A DNA stretch of 64,000 nucleotides from Butyrivibrio hungatei (GTDB taxonomy: Bacteria; Bacillota; Clostridia; Lachnospirales; Lachnospiraceae): positions 1 through 64,000 of the forward strand of contig NZ_FMUR01000017.1 in assembly GCF_900101605.1 (NCBI RefSeq), given 5' to 3'. The position numbers and the translations under genes were made by a program. Shown piece after piece: positions 33,348-43,164 of this stretch (its first letter is position 1; each line of letters starts with the position of its first letter). The notes beneath the pieces were generated by a model. That model was given only the letters and a program-made list of their open reading frames with translations. It was not told the DNA's origin and did no database searches.

Positions 33348-33480
33348 TGAAATTACAGAAATCCGCACTGGCTGCGGATTTCGTGAGAACATGATTCAGG
33401 AGTCAACCAAGCCCTATCGACGAAGTCGATTCAAATTGGCTTGGTTGATGCATTCTTGAACTTCATGTTCAAGAATGTAT
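33348..33480 (-). repeat. Dispersed three-hairpin repeat (R1), copy 3, inverted
   Basis: This reads, on the minus strand, the same hairpin series as copies 1 and 2, starting with TTCTTGAACATGAAGTTCAAG. It lies about 30 bp before the coiled-coil protein gene and about 10 kb from the other copies. Confidence 0.75.
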
Positions 33481-33510
33481 CCGATTCATTGAAAAACATG
33501 GAGGCAGGTT

Positions 33511-34563
33511 ATGAAAGTAGAGCAGAACACGGATGTTATGACACTCAATAATCAAAAAACCGATTATCATTCTGAAAATGCGGGAACTCCCATAGTAAAA
33601 GAAAAGAAAAAAGAGAATATCCAGTCCGTATCGGGAGTAAATCTGACCGGAGAAAGCCTTATCGCGCAGCGAAAAGGTATCGCCATAAAACAGGCATTTA
33701 AAGTTGTCGCGGAAGCTTTTTCGGAAGAAAAAAATATTGACACTAAGCTTCAGGAAATCAGAGATAAGATACACGAAATAAATGATGAATTAGCAGAGAT
33801 ACGAGAAAGTGCACAAGGCAATATAAAGGGACTTATGGGCGCGTATGGCATCGATCCTGACAGTGATGAGGGCAAAAAAGTTTTAAAAAATGCGATCGAC
33901 AGAATGAACGGTTTTGTTGCATATGATCCATCCGGAAAAGAGAGTGAATTTGAAGAAACACCGAAGTATTCGAAATTTCAAGGAGAGTTAGATAGATATC
34001 TCAGATTTGAGATTGACAAGATAAGAGATCTTCGAAAAGAGCAGATGCAGGCTGTTATGGCAGGTAAAGATATAAGATCGGCACGAGACAAGTCACATAA
34101 TATGGTGGATTCGCAAAAGGCGGCTGAGGATATTATGGAAGCTGCTGTCAGAGAAGAGATAGCGCTTATTACAGACGAAGCGGTGGATCACATTGACGAA
34201 GAAGAAAAGGAGCGCGAAGAAGAAGCTAAGGAAGCGGCGGAAGATAAGAAAGAAGAGAAGAAGGAAGAAGCCAAAAAGCTTGAAAAAGAAGCAATGCAGC
34301 AGGAGATGATCGCTAATATAAGAGAACATGCCGAAATTGGTGAGAAAACAAGCGCGGATGTGAAAAAAGCCATTGCCAGAAGAGAAAGGACTGAGTCTGT
34401 TCAGATAAACGTCGGGGAGCTTTCCGAGAAGATAGTGATTTCCGACGATATATCACTTGAAGAAGCGCAGGAAGCGGTCAACTCCGAAATCACCAACATT
34501 TTGAACAAATTTCTCCTTACTCCAAGCGATATAAAAGGCGGTGTCGTCGACGATCAGGTATAA
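33511..34563 (+). CDS. Charged coiled-coil protein of unknown function
   Basis: This 350-residue protein lacks a signal peptide or membrane helix. Residues about 75-100 (EEKNIDTKLQEIRDKIHEIN) and 225-270 (a long Glu/Lys-rich run such as EEAKEAAEDKKEEKKEEAKK) are predicted coiled coil. AASQ-type low complexity is absent. GGAGG-like AGGCAGG precedes the ATG. It is not a family I recognise. Its position before a chemoreceptor gives no clear role. Confidence 0.7.
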   Translation: MKVEQNTDVMTLNNQKTDYHSENAGTPIVKEKKKENIQSVSGVNLTGESLIAQRKGIAIKQAFKVVAEAFSEEKNIDTKLQEIRDKIHEINDELAEIRESAQGNIKGLMGAYGIDPDSDEGKKVLKNAIDRMNGFVAYDPSGKESEFEETPKYSKFQGELDRYLRFEIDKIRDLRKEQMQAVMAGKDIRSARDKSHNMVDSQKAAEDIMEAAVREEIALITDEAVDHIDEEEKEREEEAKEAAEDKKEEKKEEAKKLEKEAMQQEMIANIREHAEIGEKTSADVKKAIARRERTESVQINVGELSEKIVISDDISLEEAQEAVNSEITNILNKFLLTPSDIKGGVVDDQV

Positions 34564-34715
34564 ATAAAGTCAAAAATATGTATTGATTGACGATTTTGCG
34601 TGTATTATAATTTTTATGATATACGTGTCATAACTCATAATGATGTCAAAAATAGAAGTTAACAAAATACGGCAGTTCTTTATATGTATTTATTGAATGA
34701 TCAAGGAGTTATTCT

Positions 34716-36728
34716 ATGAAAACAAAGAGAGGATCTCTAAAAAGAACCCTGTTAACCAAGATTATTATCTATTCTGCAGTTATCATCATTATCATTTCTC
34801 AGATAAGTATAAAACTTGCAGTAGATAATATTGAGCCAATGACCTACAGCATACTTGCCGATGAATCTGTAGCTTACGCAAAAGAGATACAGAGCTGGTG
34901 GAACAGTGTGAAAGAAAGGGTGGCTCAGACAGCGTCAGTTATCGGTAATTCACCGAATATTTCCCATGCGGATATGCAAAGTCTTCTTACAAAACTTACA
35001 CAGAACGATCCCGATTCACAGGATGTGTATATGGCATATGGAAATGAGTCGTTTTTTATTGACGGATCTGGATGGGTTCCCGACAGTACATTTGTATTTA
35101 CCGACAGGCCGTGGTATATAGGAGCACTTTCAAATAACGGAAGCGTCTATTCATCAGAGCCTTACATTGATGCGTCTACAGGTAAGACCTGTCTTGCGTG
35201 CTCGGTAATGATAAGTGACAATGTTGTCCTTAGCAGTGACATCAACTTTGACAAGGTTGTTGAGAAAGTCGACAACTTTAGTTCCTATGCTCAGGATACA
35301 AGATATTACATCATAAACAAAGAGACCAAAGACATTCTCATAAGCAGTATTAAGGAAAGTGTGGGACAGACACTTTTAGATACTACAGATCCTGTAGCAA
35401 AGGCACTTGCAGGTGTATGTGATTCTCTTAATACTTCTGTTGTTGCCGATAAGAGCAAGATAAAGACAATCAAAACAGATATTGGCGGAATGATGGTTGT
35501 CGCAACAGATATTGAGGGAACATCATGGATTGTTGTAAGTGCTGTACCCTCCACACTTTTAGGTAACAGCATAGTTAAAGTAATGACGCTTACAATGTCG
35601 GTAGGACTGATACTTATGATACTGATGTCAGTATTGATGTACTTTACCATCAGTAAATCGATAGGACCTGTAAATACGGTAACTGAGAGACTTACAGATA
35701 TCAGCAGAGGTGATTTTACAGTAGCGCTTGTTCCTGAAGGAAACAACGAAATCACAACTTTGAGCGAAAGCCTCAATGCTTATATAGAAAAAATGAGATC
35801 TACGCTTAACAGCTTGTCCGGTATATCAAGTGAAATGAACAGCCGGGCGGGAGAGTGCTTTGACATTTCGCACAGCCTTTCGGGAGCCAACGAGAATCAG
35901 AGTGAGTCGATAGAAAAGCTTAATAGGACGCTAAATTCCATGACGGAAGCGATAAAAGAGATTGCAGAGGCAGCAGGAGATCTTGCAACAACTTCCGGCC
36001 AGCTTGCAACAAGTGCCGAGGGTGTACGTGTCCTTTGTGATGAGACTATGGAAGCTTCCGGAAAAGGAAAAGAAGAGATGGGGCTTATGACAAGAAGTGT
36101 TAAGACGCTCAATAATACCATAAATGAGCTGACATCTCTTATTAAAGCTACAGCAAAGTCAGTTGAGGAGATCACGGGAATTACCGAGACTATCAATGCA
36201 ATTTCCGCTCAGACCAATCTTCTTTCGCTAAATGCGTCAATTGAAGCCGCAAGAGCGGGGGAGATGGGTAAAGGATTTGCGGTTGTAGCTCAGGAAGTCG
36301 GAGCTCTTGCAAATCAGTCCTCGGAAGCTACAGACAATATAAGAAGACTGATTGATGATGTAACAAAGAATATCGAAGATATAAATAAAAAAGCCGATAT
36401 CTGCGTAAAAGATATGGAAGCCTGCATGAGCGGTGTTGAAGGCGCAAACGGATCGTTTAATAAAATTTTTGAAGATGTAAGTAAGGCCACGGATGGAATT
36501 GTTGAGATCGCAGGCGGCATAGAGAGAATAAACGGCGTTGCTTCAAATAATGCGGAAACTACCAAAGAGCAGGTTCAAAGCATAAATGAAGTTCTTGGAC
36601 TCAGCGACGTTATTGTCACAGAGAGCAATAAACTTCGAAAAGAGACTGAAAATATAACAACCGTATCCGAAAACCTCAGCAAATACTCGGATGAGATCAA
36701 CTCAGATCTTGCACAGTACACGCTGTGA
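34716..36728 (+). CDS. Methyl-accepting chemotaxis protein with Cache-type sensor
   Basis: In this 670-residue protein the first membrane helix is at about 12-30 and the second at about 285-310. Between them is a periplasmic-type domain of about 250 residues with dCache features ([20 protein letters not shown], then WYIGALSNN). A HAMP domain follows, then a long signalling helix with the conserved hairpin tip [20 protein letters not shown]. It probably binds a small organic ligand outside the cell and controls CheA. AAGGAG precedes the ATG. Confidence 0.92.
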   Translation: MKTKRGSLKRTLLTKIIIYSAVIIIIISQISIKLAVDNIEPMTYSILADESVAYAKEIQSWWNSVKERVAQTASVIGNSPNISHADMQSLLTKLTQNDPDSQDVYMAYGNESFFIDGSGWVPDSTFVFTDRPWYIGALSNNGSVYSSEPYIDASTGKTCLACSVMISDNVVLSSDINFDKVVEKVDNFSSYAQDTRYYIINKETKDILISSIKESVGQTLLDTTDPVAKALAGVCDSLNTSVVADKSKIKTIKTDIGGMMVVATDIEGTSWIVVSAVPSTLLGNSIVKVMTLTMSVGLILMILMSVLMYFTISKSIGPVNTVTERLTDISRGDFTVALVPEGNNEITTLSESLNAYIEKMRSTLNSLSGISSEMNSRAGECFDISHSLSGANENQSESIEKLNRTLNSMTEAIKEIAEAAGDLATTSGQLATSAEGVRVLCDETMEASGKGKEEMGLMTRSVKTLNNTINELTSLIKATAKSVEEITGITETINAISAQTNLLSLNASIEAARAGEMGKGFAVVAQEVGALANQSSEATDNIRRLIDDVTKNIEDINKKADICVKDMEACMSGVEGANGSFNKIFEDVSKATDGIVEIAGGIERINGVASNNAETTKEQVQSINEVLGLSDVIVTESNKLRKETENITTVSENLSKYSDEINSDLAQYTL

Positions 36729-36782
36729 GCGGTATTATTCGGCAAATAGATACTCTTTTCCAAAATAAAAATATGATCACGG

Positions 36783-36817
36783 ACTCCCGGACTCGATATG
36801 AGTTCGGGAGTTTTTTA
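36783..36817 (+). terminator. Strong terminator after the chemoreceptor gene
   Basis: ACTCCCGGACTC pairs with GAGTTCGGGAGT around GATAT and is followed by six Ts. Confidence 0.85.
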
Positions 36818-36879
36818 TTGAACGAGGAAATTTCTCTGAAATTCCCTATGTAACGGCAAGACAGGACACCGGTACATTG

Positions 36880-36891
36880 TGACAAATGTCA
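36880..36891. promoter_or_regulatory. TGACAAATGTCA palindrome upstream of the ABC-2/NarL operon
   Basis: TGACAAATGTCA, with a second ATGAC shortly after (about 36900), resembles the TGACA/TGTCA-type sites of NarL/LuxR-type regulators that control ABC-2 exporters in Firmicutes. The operon encodes such a regulator at 41271. The rest of the 36818-37033 gap shows only a small CCGCA/TGCGG hairpin. Confidence 0.4.
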
Positions 36892-37033
36892 TATCAAAAA
36901 TGACTCCGCACACTGTTCTGCGGGGATTTAAGAAAGTATTATGGTCTCATAAGAGATAGCGAACAAGATGCCAATTGATCGGCGTCAGAAAAAATATTGA
37001 ATTAAAATACGGAAAAAGAAAAGGGAGATGGAT

Positions 37034-37975
37034 ATGAGTACAAGTGTAGTTGCAATAGACAATCTGGTAAAAAGATACGGTGACAAAGTTGCGGTCGATC
37101 ACTTTTCGCTTGATGTAAAAGAAGGTGAGATACTTGGACTTTTGGGGCCGAACGGATCGGGCAAGACAACAACCATTAACTGCCTTCTTGCACTTCTTAA
37201 GTATGACAAGGGTTCGGTGACAATCTTTGGAAAAGAGATGAAACCCGAAAGCTATGATATAAAGTCGGAAATCGGCGTTGTTATGCAGAATGTGGCAGTC
37301 GTTGAGACTTTAAATGTATATGAGAATGTGGATTTCTTTTGCGGATTGTATATAAAAGACAAGGCTTTAAGAAAAAAGTATGTTGAAGAAGCACTTGAAT
37401 TTACAGGTCTCACTGAATATAAGAAGTACAAGCCGATGAAATTGTCGGGAGGACTTCTTCGAAGACTCAATATAGCCTGCGGAATAGCGCATAAGCCAAA
37501 ACTCATAATCTTCGATGAGCCGACCGTTGCGGTAGATCCTCAGTCGAGAAATGCAATCCTTGAAGGCATCAGGAAGATAAATAAGGACGGCGCAACGATC
37601 ATATATACGTCTCACTACATGGAAGAGGTTGAAGAACTTTGCACCAGGATCGTAATCATGGATCACGGCAGGAATGTAGCGAGCGGAACGGCAAAGGAAC
37701 TTAAATCATCACTTGTAAATCGTGAGACCATAAGGATTGGTATTCCCAACAGAACCGATAAGATCTTTGCCGATATCAAAGAGATAAATCACGTCTATAA
37801 GGTCAAAGAGGATGGCGAAGATCTTGTGATCAAGTGCGACGGAGGAGAGCACAATCTTGTTCATGTTCTAAGTTATCTCACCGACAATAACATTCCTTTT
37901 GGCCATGTATCGACGCAGCTGCCTACACTCAACGACGTATTTCTTGAGATCACGGGAAAGGAGCTCAGAGACTGA
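37034..37975 (+). CDS. ABC-2 type exporter ATP-binding protein
   Basis: This 313-residue protein has Walker A LLGPNGSGKTTTINCLL, signature LSGGLLRRLNIACGI, Walker B KLIIFDEPTVAVDPQ and a switch His in IYTSHYMEEV. A C-terminal extension of about 90 residues is as in DrrA/NatA-type exporters. I start it at ATG 37034 because GGGAG lies six bases upstream. ATG 37028 is too close. It overlaps the permease start (TGATG). Five genes on the same strand form the operon. Confidence 0.92.
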   Translation: MSTSVVAIDNLVKRYGDKVAVDHFSLDVKEGEILGLLGPNGSGKTTTINCLLALLKYDKGSVTIFGKEMKPESYDIKSEIGVVMQNVAVVETLNVYENVDFFCGLYIKDKALRKKYVEEALEFTGLTEYKKYKPMKLSGGLLRRLNIACGIAHKPKLIIFDEPTVAVDPQSRNAILEGIRKINKDGATIIYTSHYMEEVEELCTRIVIMDHGRNVASGTAKELKSSLVNRETIRIGIPNRTDKIFADIKEINHVYKVKEDGEDLVIKCDGGEHNLVHVLSYLTDNNIPFGHVSTQLPTLNDVFLEITGKELRD

Positions 37976-39123
37976 TGTTTGGAAGAATGTTCATATATAA
38001 ATTAAAAGAACTTGTAAGAAACCGCTTCCTTATCGGATGGAATTTTCTTTTTCCCCTTGTTCTTGCGACAGCTTTTTATCTTGGATTCGGAAATATGATA
38101 AAAGACGATCCGGATTCTTTTAAGGCAATAGATGTCGGATATGTAAACACTGCCGGAGAAGATACGAATTTTCATAAGGTGATCGGCGAACTGTCGGAGG
38201 AGACAAGTGACCATGCGGATATCTTGAATGTATCTGAGTATACTTCCGAAGAAGAGGCAATGAAAGACCTTAAAGGCGAGGGTGGTATCTACGGAATATA
38301 TGTCGATGACGGCAATGAGATCAAGACGATAGTTCCTTTCAACGGATATAGAGCTACAGCGCTTAATCAGATAGTGCGCGAATATGAAAACAAGATAACC
38401 CTTATCGGGAATATTGCGAAGGATCATCCTGAGAATCTGGACACTGCGCTTGAGCTGGTGACAAAAGACATGAATATTGCAAAAGAGTATGATTTTGGAT
38501 CCGGTATTTCTCTTTACCTTCAGTATTTCTTTGCTCTTATCGCGATGGCTTCACTTTTTGGCTCGTGGATAAGTACGGAGATGATCGAAGGTATGTGCGC
38601 AAATCATACGGAGAAGGGTAAAAGATTTGAATGTGCACCCGTAAGTAAGCTTATGTCGATAGCCTCCGGCGTTCTTGCGGGAGCATCCATGCAAGCCGTA
38701 TCAAATGCGATAGTTGTCATTTATATAGAGTATGTACTTAAAATAAAATTCGGTATTCCGCTGTGGAACGTGATACTTATCACAACTCTCGGAAGCGGAC
38801 TTGGAATATCGATGGGAGTCCTTATTGGAGCACTCGTAAAAAACAAAAGACTCTTTGATATTATTCCCATTGTATTTTCTATGACCTGCTCATTTTGCAG
38901 CGGACTTATGTGGGATCAGATAAGGCAGATGATACAAGCCAATGCGCCGATCCTTAATAAGATCAATCCTGCGGCACTGTTGGTTGATTGCCTGTATACG
39001 AGAGCGACTTACGGAACCATAGATGTATATTATCAGGATATCGGAATTATGAGCATTATGATAATAGGCGCTTTGACAATAAGTGCAGTCTTGTTAAGGA
39101 GGAGAAGATATGTCAGTCTTTAA
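37975..39123 (+). CDS. ABC-2 type permease, first subunit
   Basis: This 382-residue permease has one helix near the N-terminus (FLIGWNFLFPLVLATAFYLG), an extracellular domain of about 150 residues and then five helices from about residue 175, the ABC2_membrane_3 layout. The ATG overlaps the preceding stop. It probably pairs with the next gene product as a heterodimer. Substrates of such exporters include antibiotics, lipids and peptides. No specific one is indicated. Confidence 0.87.
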   Translation: MFGRMFIYKLKELVRNRFLIGWNFLFPLVLATAFYLGFGNMIKDDPDSFKAIDVGYVNTAGEDTNFHKVIGELSEETSDHADILNVSEYTSEEEAMKDLKGEGGIYGIYVDDGNEIKTIVPFNGYRATALNQIVREYENKITLIGNIAKDHPENLDTALELVTKDMNIAKEYDFGSGISLYLQYFFALIAMASLFGSWISTEMIEGMCANHTEKGKRFECAPVSKLMSIASGVLAGASMQAVSNAIVVIYIEYVLKIKFGIPLWNVILITTLGSGLGISMGVLIGALVKNKRLFDIIPIVFSMTCSFCSGLMWDQIRQMIQANAPILNKINPAALLVDCLYTRATYGTIDVYYQDIGIMSIMIIGALTISAVLLRRRRYVSL

Positions 39124-40273
39124 TGCAATGATAATATCGTTAAAAGCATATGTGATCACGATACTGGTATACTTTCTATTGTTTGCGGTTGTCGGAAATA
39201 TGCAGGCAAAAGCCGCTTCATCAGAAAAGAGCAATATCTTTGAAGAAGTTGTGATATCGGTTGCGGTTACGGATAATGATAATACAGGCTTAAGTAAGGC
39301 ACTTGTAGATTATCTGAAAGAAACCCAGAATGTTGTAGATCCCAAAACCGACGACCTAAGGACTATGAATGACAATGTAAGATTTTCGATTTATGACTAT
39401 GCACTCATAATCCCACAGGGATTTGAAGATAAGATCCTATCTGGTGACACGGAGGGTGCTGTGTCATACATAGTTCCCGGAACAACGGCGTCGCAGTTTC
39501 TTCTTACAGAAAAAATAGATAACTATCTAAGCGATGTTGTAATATACTTAAAGAGTGGTTACAGCAAGGATGAAGCCATTAAACTTACGCATGATCAGAT
39601 GATAGATCTTTCCGATACGCATGTTGTGGTTATGGACAATGATGATAATAATCATAAATCTTTTTATGCATCCATGTTTTCATTTAACGGCTACACACTC
39701 ATGATGCTCTTGTGTGTCTGCTGTGCATGCACGTGGTCTGTTATGAAGGACAGAAACGTGTCTGAGCGTATTGCCGTAAGCGGTATGCACTTTTTTACCA
39801 GAAATGCAGCGGCGGTAGGAGCCGTGCTTACTATCGGCTTTGCGATAACATCACTTGTAATAGTGGTAGTCAGGATCATGGGACGCGGGAATGTTGACGA
39901 TAAGTTTATGTACTATGCGCTTGATGTATATGCTCTCATGACCGTAGGAATCGGAATGGCATATTTTATTTGCTCGATCACTGTCAGTGACAATCTGATC
40001 AACATGATAGCCAATATGATCGTGCTGTCTATGAGCTTTTTGTGCGGTATATTTGTGGATGCGCAGTTTTTATCTGAATCTATACTTAAGGTTGCTCATT
40101 TTCTGCCTCTTTACTGGTATGCCAGAGCCCTTAAATTTATTAACGATACGAAGGTTGATCAAATTTTGGGAGGACAGTTTATAACCTACCTTGTTATAGA
40201 AGTCTTATTTGCTCTTGTTTTCTTTGCGGCAGGTATGGTTATATCCAAGAAAAAAGAACAATATGCTGTTTGA
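39110..40273 (+). CDS. ABC-2 type permease, second subunit
   Basis: This 387-residue permease has the same topology as the preceding one: an N-terminal helix (AYVITILVYFLLFAVVGNM), an extracellular domain and a C-terminal group of helices (LMMLLCVCCACTWSV onward). It overlaps the first subunit by 14 bp, with AAGGAGG just before its ATG. ATPase plus two non-identical permeases is the usual form of this exporter. Confidence 0.87.
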   Translation: MSVFNAMIISLKAYVITILVYFLLFAVVGNMQAKAASSEKSNIFEEVVISVAVTDNDNTGLSKALVDYLKETQNVVDPKTDDLRTMNDNVRFSIYDYALIIPQGFEDKILSGDTEGAVSYIVPGTTASQFLLTEKIDNYLSDVVIYLKSGYSKDEAIKLTHDQMIDLSDTHVVVMDNDDNNHKSFYASMFSFNGYTLMMLLCVCCACTWSVMKDRNVSERIAVSGMHFFTRNAAAVGAVLTIGFAITSLVIVVVRIMGRGNVDDKFMYYALDVYALMTVGIGMAYFICSITVSDNLINMIANMIVLSMSFLCGIFVDAQFLSESILKVAHFLPLYWYARALKFINDTKVDQILGGQFITYLVIEVLFALVFFAAGMVISKKKEQYAV

Positions 40274-41255
40274 TGTAATTATCCGTTTACTGTTGGCAGT
40301 TGGTTTAATAAGTTTTATAAATGCAAATGGCATTACAACCGGCGGGGTTGTAGTGTCTGTTTGCGTTTTTTTGATATTGGAAGTGAGTCTTCTTTGTGAC
40401 AACAAAAATGTATGCTATGCGCTTACTGCATCTTCATTTGTTATCGCAGCTCTTTTTTCGGGAAAGCCTTTTAACGGAGCGCATTTTATGATGCTTGTGA
40501 TGTTTGGTGGCTTTGCGATCATCTCACTTATCCTTTATGAAAAGATGATGAAGTACAAGAAGCTTTTGAATATGACAAGGGATGACAGTAAAGAGCTTGA
40601 AAAGATGCTTGAAGAAAAGAATAAGCGTCTTATGTCCGAACAGGACCAGCAGGTTCATCTTGCAACTCTTGCTGAGAGAAACAGGATAGCAAGAGAGATC
40701 CATGACAATGTAGGACACCTTCTTTCAAGGGGGATACTTCTGCTTGGCGCGATCGCAACGGTCAATAAGGATGAAAAACTAAAACCTCAGCTTGATATGC
40801 TTGCGGGAACACTGGACGAATCCATGGAAAAGATGAGATCTTCCGTGCACGATCTTCATGATGATTCCATCGATCTTAAAAAGAATCTCGAAGATATAAT
40901 AAGTGAGCTAAAAAACTATGAAGTAACTACAGACCTTGATCTTGACGAGGAATTTGATATTAAGATCAAGCTGTCCTTGATAGGTATATTAAAAGAAGCC
41001 GTCACCAATATAATTAAGCATTCAAACGGTGACAGCGTCTCAATAATACTTCAAAGAAATTACAGCTTTTGCAGTCTTTCCGTGACTGATAACGGGAATG
41101 TGCCGGATGATGAAAAAGACAGGATTCTTGCCGGAAACATAGATGGCATAGGGCTTCAAAATATATTAAACAGAGCAAGGTCTCTGGGGGGCGATGCCTA
41201 TTTTTATACAGACGAGGGATTTACCGTCTTTGCAAGACTTCCGTTAGAACACTGA
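40263..41255 (+). CDS. NarL-type sensor histidine kinase
   Basis: In this 330-residue kinase the first 115 or so residues are four or five membrane helices with almost no outside loop. Then come a coiled-coil linker (DSKELEKMLEEKNKRLMSEQ), the HisKA_3 box LAERNRIAREIHDNVGHLLS, and an ATPase with NIIKHSNGD (N), DNGNVPDD (G1) and GIGLQNILNRA (G2). Small membrane-embedded kinases of this type partner LuxR-family regulators, here the next gene. ATG 40263 lies inside the end of the permease gene. Confidence 0.9.
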   Translation: MLFDVIIRLLLAVGLISFINANGITTGGVVVSVCVFLILEVSLLCDNKNVCYALTASSFVIAALFSGKPFNGAHFMMLVMFGGFAIISLILYEKMMKYKKLLNMTRDDSKELEKMLEEKNKRLMSEQDQQVHLATLAERNRIAREIHDNVGHLLSRGILLLGAIATVNKDEKLKPQLDMLAGTLDESMEKMRSSVHDLHDDSIDLKKNLEDIISELKNYEVTTDLDLDEEFDIKIKLSLIGILKEAVTNIIKHSNGDSVSIILQRNYSFCSLSVTDNGNVPDDEKDRILAGNIDGIGLQNILNRARSLGGDAYFYTDEGFTVFARLPLEH

Positions 41256-41270
41256 GAATGGAGCATATAT

Positions 41271-41954
41271 ATGGCGACTAATGACAATAAAGGTAATAAA
41301 GATAATAAAGACAAAAAGATATTGCTGATAGATGATGATGAACTGATCACCGTTGCACTTGAGACGATCATTAATTCCGAAGAAGGCTTTACGATCGTCG
41401 GCAAAGGAGGGAGCGGGCGCGAGGGCGTCGAGCTCTATGATAAGTTAAGCCCCGATCTTCTTTTGATGGACATCAGAATGGCTGATATGAACGGCCTTGA
41501 AGCGGCCGAGGAAATATTAAAAAAACACAAAGACGCCGTGATTCTGTTCCTGACAACATTTTCGGATGATGAGTATATAGTAAAAGCATTAAAGCTTGGC
41601 GTCAGAGGGTATCTTTTAAAACAGGACTATAAGTCGCTCACTTCTGCGCTCAAAGCGGCGATGAGCGGTCAGAGCGTATTTGGAGGAGCTATAGTCGATA
41701 AGATCCCGACACTTATGAATGTCCCTGCCGCCGCGGGTGAATCGCAGTTTGATTACAGATCCAAAGATATCACAGAAAAAGAGTATGAAGTCATCCAGCT
41801 TGTGGCTGAAGGATATTCAAACAAGGAGATAGCGGGTAAGCTTTTTCTTTCGGAGGGAACTGTCAGAAATTACCGCTCAGTGATACTTGAAAAACTTGAA
41901 CTTCGTGACAGAACGCAGCTTGCAATTTTTTATCTTAAAAACTGCGAAAAATAG
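41271..41954 (+). CDS. NarL/FixJ-family response regulator
   Basis: This 227-residue protein begins with an unusual Asn/Lys/Asp-rich run of about 15 residues (TNDNKGNKDNKDKK). A receiver follows with IDDDE, phospho-acceptor LLMDIRM and the GYLLKQDY lysine. The C-terminal LuxR helix-turn-helix has VAEGYSNKEIAGKLFLSEGT. It is the partner of the upstream kinase and a likely regulator of its own exporter operon through the palindrome at 36880. Confidence 0.9.
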   Translation: MATNDNKGNKDNKDKKILLIDDDELITVALETIINSEEGFTIVGKGGSGREGVELYDKLSPDLLLMDIRMADMNGLEAAEEILKKHKDAVILFLTTFSDDEYIVKALKLGVRGYLLKQDYKSLTSALKAAMSGQSVFGGAIVDKIPTLMNVPAAAGESQFDYRSKDITEKEYEVIQLVAEGYSNKEIAGKLFLSEGTVRNYRSVILEKLELRDRTQLAIFYLKNCEK

Positions 41955-41974
41955 CTGTTAAAGAGGATATAAAC

Positions 41975-42739
41975 ATGGATACAAAAATTTTTTTACTTGA
42001 AGATGATGATGCAATAGGAATGGGGCTTACATACTCGCTCGAAAAAGAGGGCTACGCGGTTACTCATGTAAAGACATGCAAAGAGGCGCGTAGCGAGTGG
42101 GCATCCGATAAGTGCGATATTGCAATTCTCGATATCAACCTTCCTGACGGAAACGGTTATGATATCTGCAAGATGATAAAGGAAAAATGCAACGTTCCCG
42201 TGATATTTCTGACTGCGTCCGATGCGGAAGTAAACGTAGTTATGGGACTTGAAATGGGCGCTGATGATTATATATGCAAGCCGTTTAGAGTAAACGAGCT
42301 AATGGCAAGGATCAGAGCAGTTCTAAGACGAAGCGGAAACGTCAATGATAATGCTCAAGGAGACTTTGCGAATGGCAACGGTGCTCAAGGAGGCAACGCC
42401 CAAAATGGCAATTTTGCCTCAAATATAATGAAAATAGCCGACATCACCATATACACAAATGAAGCAAAAGTCACAAGATTTAACAGCGACACAAACGCTG
42501 AAGAATCAATCGAGCTTACGGCTCTTGAATACAGACTTCTTCTTGCTTTTTGCAACAACAGAGGAATAGTCCTTTCAAGGAAAAATCTCCTTGAAGATAT
42601 GTGGGATGTAAGCGGCGATTTCGTAAATGGAAATACACTTACCGTATATATAAAAAGGCTTCGCGACAAGATAGAAAAAGACCCCGCAAATCCGCTTATC
42701 ATAAAAACAGTCCGCGGACTCGGCTACATTATGATGTAA
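41975..42739 (+). CDS. OmpR-family response regulator with Asn/Gly-rich linker
   Basis: In this 254-residue protein the receiver has EDDD, AILDINLPDG with the acceptor Asp, and YICKPFR. The winged-helix domain ends TVRGLGYI. Between them is a linker extended by about 30 residues (NVNDNAQGDFANGNGAQGGN and more) that the family normally lacks. No cognate kinase follows. A decayed unrelated frame does. It lies 20 bp after the NarL-type regulator and may be in the same transcript. Confidence 0.88.
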   Translation: MDTKIFLLEDDDAIGMGLTYSLEKEGYAVTHVKTCKEARSEWASDKCDIAILDINLPDGNGYDICKMIKEKCNVPVIFLTASDAEVNVVMGLEMGADDYICKPFRVNELMARIRAVLRRSGNVNDNAQGDFANGNGAQGGNAQNGNFASNIMKIADITIYTNEAKVTRFNSDTNAEESIELTALEYRLLLAFCNNRGIVLSRKNLLEDMWDVSGDFVNGNTLTVYIKRLRDKIEKDPANPLIIKTVRGLGYIMM

Positions 42740-42834
42740 GTCAGCTGTTTAGCTTGAAGAACTTTATTTCTTTTGCGGTTTTTTATGCAATATTTATTGC
42801 AATAGTGATAAAATAATATAAGAGAGACTTTTTT

Positions 42835-43122
42835 CCATGGTTTGGAAGAAAGAAAAACTTCGGTGGTTGAAGTAAGTGATTTTGTAGAGTATGATAAAAA
42901 TAAGTATATTTATAAACTCATTCCAAAAGAAAATATCGCTGTCTTTTTACCAAAATCCCTATTTTATGCGATGGATGCGGAAGTCAATTTCTGAGAGGAT
43001 ATTATATGTGATTTTTGAGCTGTAACAGAAAAAAGTACGGAAATCAGCGATAAAGTATTTGATTTACTTGAGAAAGACGGTTATCATAATTATACATGTG
43101 ACGATTCGGATGGAATATAATA
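42835..43122 (+). pseudogene. Decayed frame with internal stops, no family recognised
   Basis: One frame reads VVEVSDFVEYDKNKYIYKLI, then IAVFLPKSLFYAMDAEVNF, a TGA, a second TGA, then KVFDLLEKDGYHNYTCDDSD and a TAA. The unbroken codon phase across two stops shows an inactivated gene. Nothing else is seen between 42740 and 43164. Confidence 0.5.
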
Positions 43123-43164
43123 TGGCGTCACACCAAAGGAAAATATTTTATAAGGGAAACTGAA

